Shown here: positions 24,512 to 27,862 of the stretch, piece by piece
Position numbering within the stretch: position 1 is the stretch's first letter
Layout: each line of letters starts with the position of its first letter
From: an uncultured Flavobacteriales bacterium
GTDB taxonomy: Bacteria; Bacteroidota; Bacteroidia; Palsa-965
Assembly: GCA_946478675.1 (NCBI GenBank)
Contig: CAMLEF010000014.1
Span: forward strand, 1 to 27,862
Length of the DNA: 27,862 bases
Direction: 5' to 3'
Notes under the pieces: model-generated
Database searches by the model: none
The model's input: the letters and a program-made list of their open reading frames with translations, nothing else
Told to the model about the DNA's origin: nothing
Made by a program: the position numbers and the translations under genes

Positions 24512-25185
24512 AAAAGCTGCTGATCTCTTTTGCGCTGACTGCTTCACTGGCGGCAGCGGCATCCCCGGCTACGGCTCCCATGCGCGGCACGGGCGGTTAT
24601 CTCGGGCATCGTTTCATCATCGGCGGCGAGCTGAACGTTTCGCCGTTCTACACTTCGCTGCAGGATTTTTATACGAAGTATAATTTCCAGTACGGCGGAA
24701 ACCTCAGCATCATCACCGGCCGCTATTCGCAAATCGGGCTGAGCTACAACCGCTGGTCGCTCGGCAACAACCAGGTGTTCGAAGGCAACTTCGTCGCATC
24801 GGACCGCGTGGAAGGCACGCAGTACGGTTTGACCTGGCGCCAGTTCCGCAAGAAGCGCGGCGGCCTCGCACCGATCGGGAAATTCTACGACATCTCACTC
24901 GGTTATTCGCAGAACAAATTCATCGCCGGAAACGATAATCCCGACGTGCTATACGGCAATGCGGCGTGGCTCCCCGTCTCTTCCGACATGATCACCGCGA
25001 GCATCGGCTTCGGCGCGCAGCACGTATTCTGGGATCACCTCGTCACCAGCACCGGCGTTCGCTTCGGCGCACCGATCTTCCAGGTAAGCCAGAAGAACGG
25101 GCAGCATTACGGCGATTTTATTTACAACCGCATGCTGTACAAAGATTGCTTCTCGGTGTTCTTCGGCGTGGGATTGTTGATCTGA
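24508..25185 (+). CDS. Small outer membrane beta-barrel protein of unknown function
   Basis: A 225-residue protein with a signal peptide (MKKLLISFALTASLAAAASPATA). The mature part shows alternating hydrophobic and polar residues typical of barrel strands, for example HRFIIGGELNVSPFY, YGGNLSIITGRYSQIGLSYNR, KFYDISLGYSQNKF, ITASIGFGAQHVFW and TSTGVRFGAPIFQV, and it ends FSVFFGVGLLI. About eight strands fit the length. No named family is recognised. Its ATG overlaps the stop of the M48 protease gene (ATGA), so the two are translated together and probably act together, for example as protease and outer membrane partner or substrate; that link is inference. A long hairpin follows. Confidence 0.8.
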   Translation: MKKLLISFALTASLAAAASPATAPMRGTGGYLGHRFIIGGELNVSPFYTSLQDFYTKYNFQYGGNLSIITGRYSQIGLSYNRWSLGNNQVFEGNFVASDRVEGTQYGLTWRQFRKKRGGLAPIGKFYDISLGYSQNKFIAGNDNPDVLYGNAAWLPVSSDMITASIGFGAQHVFWDHLVTSTGVRFGAPIFQVSQKNGQHYGDFIYNRMLYKDCFSVFFGVGLLI

Positions 25186-25292
25186 AAAATAAAACCGCTA
25201 AGACGCAAAGAAGGGCGCAAAGGTCTTGATGATCTTTGCGCCCTTCGCGTCTTCCTGCCCGACTGCGTCATTCAGGCGGGTGCGGTTATTTT
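25186..25292. terminator. Long inverted repeat between convergent genes, likely two-way terminator
   Basis: AAGGGCGCAAAG (25211-25222) pairs exactly with CTTTGCGCCCTT (25234-25245), and the stem extends outwards with AAGACGC (25200-25206) against GCGTCTT (25247-25253). A looser outer pairing joins aaaataaaaccgc (25187-25199) with gcggttatttttt (25281-25293), giving T-rich ends on both strands. The words are of the gacgcaaag type seen in dispersed repeats. Confidence 0.75.
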
Positions 25293-27650
25293 TTACATCC
25301 CGCGTTCCGAATCGGAAGCCGGCTTACCGTCATTCCTTCCGTTTGCGTTGTGTTTCTTCTCGCGCACCGGCTTTTTCATTTTTGAAAACACCTTTTTGTA
25401 GAACGCCTGCGTCACATCTTTCTCTTTGCCGCGCTTCACCTTTTCATGACGCACTTCGATCACCTCGCCGGTTTTCAGGTCGAGGATCGCGCTGTCGTAA
25501 TAATACTTGTGGCGCGGGATGAACGCGCGGATCGCGGGCACTACGGCAATACACGAAACGCCGAACCAGAACGGATGCTGGATCTTCTTGAAGTAATTCG
25601 TCTCGACCGTCGTGAACATGACGTAGCGCGTGTGATACTTCTTCATGATGGAATCCGCCTGCGCCTGGTTGTTCACCGTCCACGCGAAATCGTGCGAGCC
25701 GTGCTGCATCTTTTCGAAGAACCATTCGTTCAGCGTCGCCATATCGGAGAACGCATCGTCGCTCGTGCTGTCCATCGTCATCGGGTTGAGCACGATCGCT
25801 TCCACACCGGCGTTCTTCGCTTCGGTGGAGATCACAGTGCTCATGCGGATCTGTCCTTCTTCGCTCGCCGTGTAATCCTGGTCGGGATCTTCGTTGCGAT
25901 CAAGTTGTCTGTACTCTTCGAAATCGGGACCGACCACGATGATGCGATCGATACCGTAACCGGAATTCTCTTCGGCTTCCGCTTCCGCTTTGCGTTCTTC
26001 TTTCGTCTGGTCTTCGAGCAGTGACATATCCGGCCCGGAAACAAGGCTCTGCCGGTTATCTGTGTAGTATTTGAATTTGTTGACGAACTCCGAATCCTTC
26101 AGCATCTCGACAAAAGCGAACTTGGTGAAACGTTCTTTCTCCGAAGTCAATTTGAATTTGTCGAGGCGCGAGAATTTCGAATCGCCGGTCTCGCCGGTTT
26201 CCTGCGCGCGCTGCAGCGAATCCTTGCGCAGCTCTTCGCGGGCCTGGTCGGGCGTGATCGTGGAGAAATAGCTGATGTGTAAATTCTGTCGGTTCACCAG
26301 CATCGAAAGCAGGCTGTCGCACAGCAGCGATTGCAGCGAATCTTTCGGGTCCTGCTTGTGAATGCTCCAGTTGTAGCTGAGCGCAAGCACCGTCAGCTCG
26401 TCGGGTTCGATCTCGTGGAAAAGATGAAACAGCTGCTGTTGCTGGCCGGTGTAATTTTTAAAATCGGGAACGCGATAATAGCCCGAACGGTTCAGCATCG
26501 AATAGCGGCCGCCGTAAGTTCCGTAGAATCCCCAGAAGCCGAAATCGAAAAGTCCGCCGCCGTTGCCGCTCTGATCGTAAGCAGCAAGATTGTACAAAGC
26601 GCGACCGATGATCTTGTGAAAATAAATATCGTTCGGGTGACGCTGCAGCATCATGTACGAGCAGTAGATCGCTTCGGGATATTCGCGGTTCTCGAGATAC
26701 AACCGGCAAACTTCGTAGCGCGATTTCTCGCGGCAGCTCAGGAAATCGTCTTTCGACACGATGAAGAGATGGCCGTCTTTATTCGAAACCGTATCGAGCA
26801 CCGTCATCAGCGCCATGCGACGCTTGCGTACGTTCGGATGTGTGCTGCCCTTGTCGTCGTAATTATCGTCCGAATAGATCGGGTCCACTTCTTTCATGAA
26901 ATAGCCCGCCGGAATTTTCATGTAATCGTGATTGAAGAACAGCGTATCGAACGGCATGTCATCGAACGGAAGATCGGCGTACTCGAGCACGTCGAACGAA
27001 CGCAGCGCTTCTTTCTTGCTGTACTTCGAATGCATGAACAATTCAAAACCGAGATGGTCCGCTTCGAGCTCCTGCTCCTGGTTGTAGGAGAGGTACGACG
27101 ACTGCAGCAGGTACACCGGCTTGTTGTCTTTGCGCTTGAGGTTTTCACGGTTGAGATAACCTTTCAGCATATGCTCGCGGCGGTAATGCGTGATCTCGTG
27201 GCAGAGAATAAACGCGAGCTGCGCTTCGTTCTCCAGCTGCGAAAGCAATCCCATCGTAATGAGGATCGTTCCGGTTGCAGAAGTATACGCGTTCGGAGTA
27301 GGCGATTTGTAAACGTAGAAATGCAATTTCTTCAGCGTTTCCGGATCATCCTTCAGCACTTCCGCGCCCACCTTGCCGACGTAATCGCTGAGCGAATCGT
27401 TGAAGAGCACGAAACCGGAAAGCATACGCTGTTCGGAATAGTAGCTCATCTCGCGCATGAAATCCTCTTCCTCTTTCGAAACAGGATTTCCCGCCGCATC
27501 ACGCCGCTCGATTTCTTTATCGACGGTCATGTAGCTGGGGCAGCGATAAAAAACGGGCAGCGGGCCTTTCGGAACAAGCGGTCCCGTCGTCTGGGAAAAA
27601 CCGGCGGCAGCAACCAGCAACAGCGCGGCAGACAAAATGAATTTACGCAT
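25293..27650 (-). CDS. Exported M48 family metalloprotease with long C-terminal extension (copy B)
   Basis: A 785-residue paralogue of copy A. Residues 1-20 are a signal peptide (MRKFILSAALLLVAAAGFSQ). The zinc site is H151EITH155 in FILCHEITHYRREH with E194 in QELEADHLGFEL, and STHPNVRKRRM matches ATHPSVYKRRK of copy A. Similarity continues through the C-terminal extension: FAFVEMLKDSEFVNKF here against FAFIEQLKDSEFVQMF, NEWFFEKMQ against SEWFDQRDE, and YYYDSAILDLKTGEVIEV against YYIAIVYDVVSGKPVFAQ. The far end is a basic, probably disordered tail (KKPVREKKHNANGRNDGK). The gene faces copy A across the barrel gene and a hairpin. A Gly/Phe/Tyr-rich segment near 390-410 (GGGLFDFGFWGFYGTYGGRY) is absent from copy A. 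Confidence 0.9.
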   Translation of the reverse strand: MRKFILSAALLLVAAAGFSQTTGPLVPKGPLPVFYRCPSYMTVDKEIERRDAAGNPVSKEEEDFMREMSYYSEQRMLSGFVLFNDSLSDYVGKVGAEVLKDDPETLKKLHFYVYKSPTPNAYTSATGTILITMGLLSQLENEAQLAFILCHEITHYRREHMLKGYLNRENLKRKDNKPVYLLQSSYLSYNQEQELEADHLGFELFMHSKYSKKEALRSFDVLEYADLPFDDMPFDTLFFNHDYMKIPAGYFMKEVDPIYSDDNYDDKGSTHPNVRKRRMALMTVLDTVSNKDGHLFIVSKDDFLSCREKSRYEVCRLYLENREYPEAIYCSYMMLQRHPNDIYFHKIIGRALYNLAAYDQSGNGGGLFDFGFWGFYGTYGGRYSMLNRSGYYRVPDFKNYTGQQQQLFHLFHEIEPDELTVLALSYNWSIHKQDPKDSLQSLLCDSLLSMLVNRQNLHISYFSTITPDQAREELRKDSLQRAQETGETGDSKFSRLDKFKLTSEKERFTKFAFVEMLKDSEFVNKFKYYTDNRQSLVSGPDMSLLEDQTKEERKAEAEAEENSGYGIDRIIVVGPDFEEYRQLDRNEDPDQDYTASEEGQIRMSTVISTEAKNAGVEAIVLNPMTMDSTSDDAFSDMATLNEWFFEKMQHGSHDFAWTVNNQAQADSIMKKYHTRYVMFTTVETNYFKKIQHPFWFGVSCIAVVPAIRAFIPRHKYYYDSAILDLKTGEVIEVRHEKVKRGKEKDVTQAFYKKVFSKMKKPVREKKHNANGRNDGKPASDSERGM

Positions 27651-27675
27651 GAATAAAGCGGGCGTTGATTTCTTC

Positions 27676-27683
27676 CGAAGTTA
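27676..27683 (-). promoter_or_regulatory. Possible -7 promoter box for M48 copy B
   Basis: On the minus strand TAACTTCG differs from TAnnTTTG at one base and ends 25 bases before ATG 27650, a spacing like those of pyrG and the TonB-dependent receptor. No -33 TTG is seen. Confidence 0.4.
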
Positions 27684-27811
27684 CGGATTTATAGAGGGGA
27701 AGCCGGTGTTTTAACGAATATTGACAGTAGGAGTTGCGAAGGTACGGGGTGCATGTTGCGATTGGGAAAGCGCGTGATGCGTCGTTTGCGTCGACAGCAA
27801 TTTCCCCGTTT

Positions 27812-27862
27812 GTTCGAGCGGAGTCGAGAACCTGTTTCATTCTAATGCGAAAGGTTCTCGAC
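27812..27862. repeat. Inverted repeat of TCGAGAACC words at the window edge
   Basis: GTCGAGAACCT (27823-27833) pairs exactly with AGGTTCTCGAC (27852-27862) around an 18-base loop. The left arm is preceded by ttcgagcggag, giving the word ttcgagcggagtcgagaacc, a type of dispersed intergenic repeat I have seen in other Bacteroidota sequences. The element may continue beyond the window. Confidence 0.6.

Overview
The window looks like chromosomal DNA of a Bacteroidota bacterium. Supporting signs are a secreted protein with a type IX secretion (T9SS) sorting domain, a TonB-dependent receptor with an N-terminal carboxypeptidase-like domain, an AddB-like nuclease of the type seen in this phylum, weak Shine-Dalgarno sequences, and repeated TAnnTTTG promoter boxes (the Bacteroidota -7 element) ahead of genes. 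Coding density is high and the third codon positions are GC-rich, which produces many long antisense shadow ORFs.

Layout. 1-2748: the tail of a basic protein, a T9SS cargo protein, holA (DNA polymerase III delta) and a SiaC-family protein, separated by repeat-built intergenic hairpins. 3010-8329: an EVE-domain protein, a TonB-dependent receptor with a downstream lipoprotein, and pyrG (CTP synthase). 8331-8670: a tandem repeat block. 8674-10132: a stand-alone LuxR-type DNA-binding protein, an orphan NarL-type response regulator and a divergent small lipoprotein. 10334-11668: an apparent operon of two exported PEBP/YbhB paralogues and a YdaT-like small protein, closed by a terminator. 11851-12908: overlapping DUF1801 and YdeI-like genes. 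13144-16285: an 80-residue unknown gene divergent from an AddB-like nuclease. 16336-21069: a restriction-modification island with a divergent XRE regulator, a type III-like beta-class methyltransferase (mod) and a DEAD/DEAH helicase-nuclease (res). 21141-21818: a PKHD-type dioxygenase whose last 32 codons are cut off by an in-frame TAG. 22172-27650: two large paralogous M48 metalloproteases facing each other, the first overlapping a small beta-barrel gene.

How the genes may work together. mod and res form one unit and the XRE protein probably controls it. AddB would process broken DNA ends, but no AddA partner lies beside it. The two exported M48 proteases and the small outer membrane barrel form a plausible envelope module, loosely reminiscent of BepA-type outer membrane quality control; that is an inference. 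The gaps between genes contain several families of short word repeats arranged as long inverted repeats, including one family nested inside another. Several promoter boxes lie only 3-6 bases before the start codon, which suggests leaderless transcripts. The most notable observations are the M48/barrel locus, the regulator-linked type III restriction system, the interrupted dioxygenase and the nested hairpin repeats.
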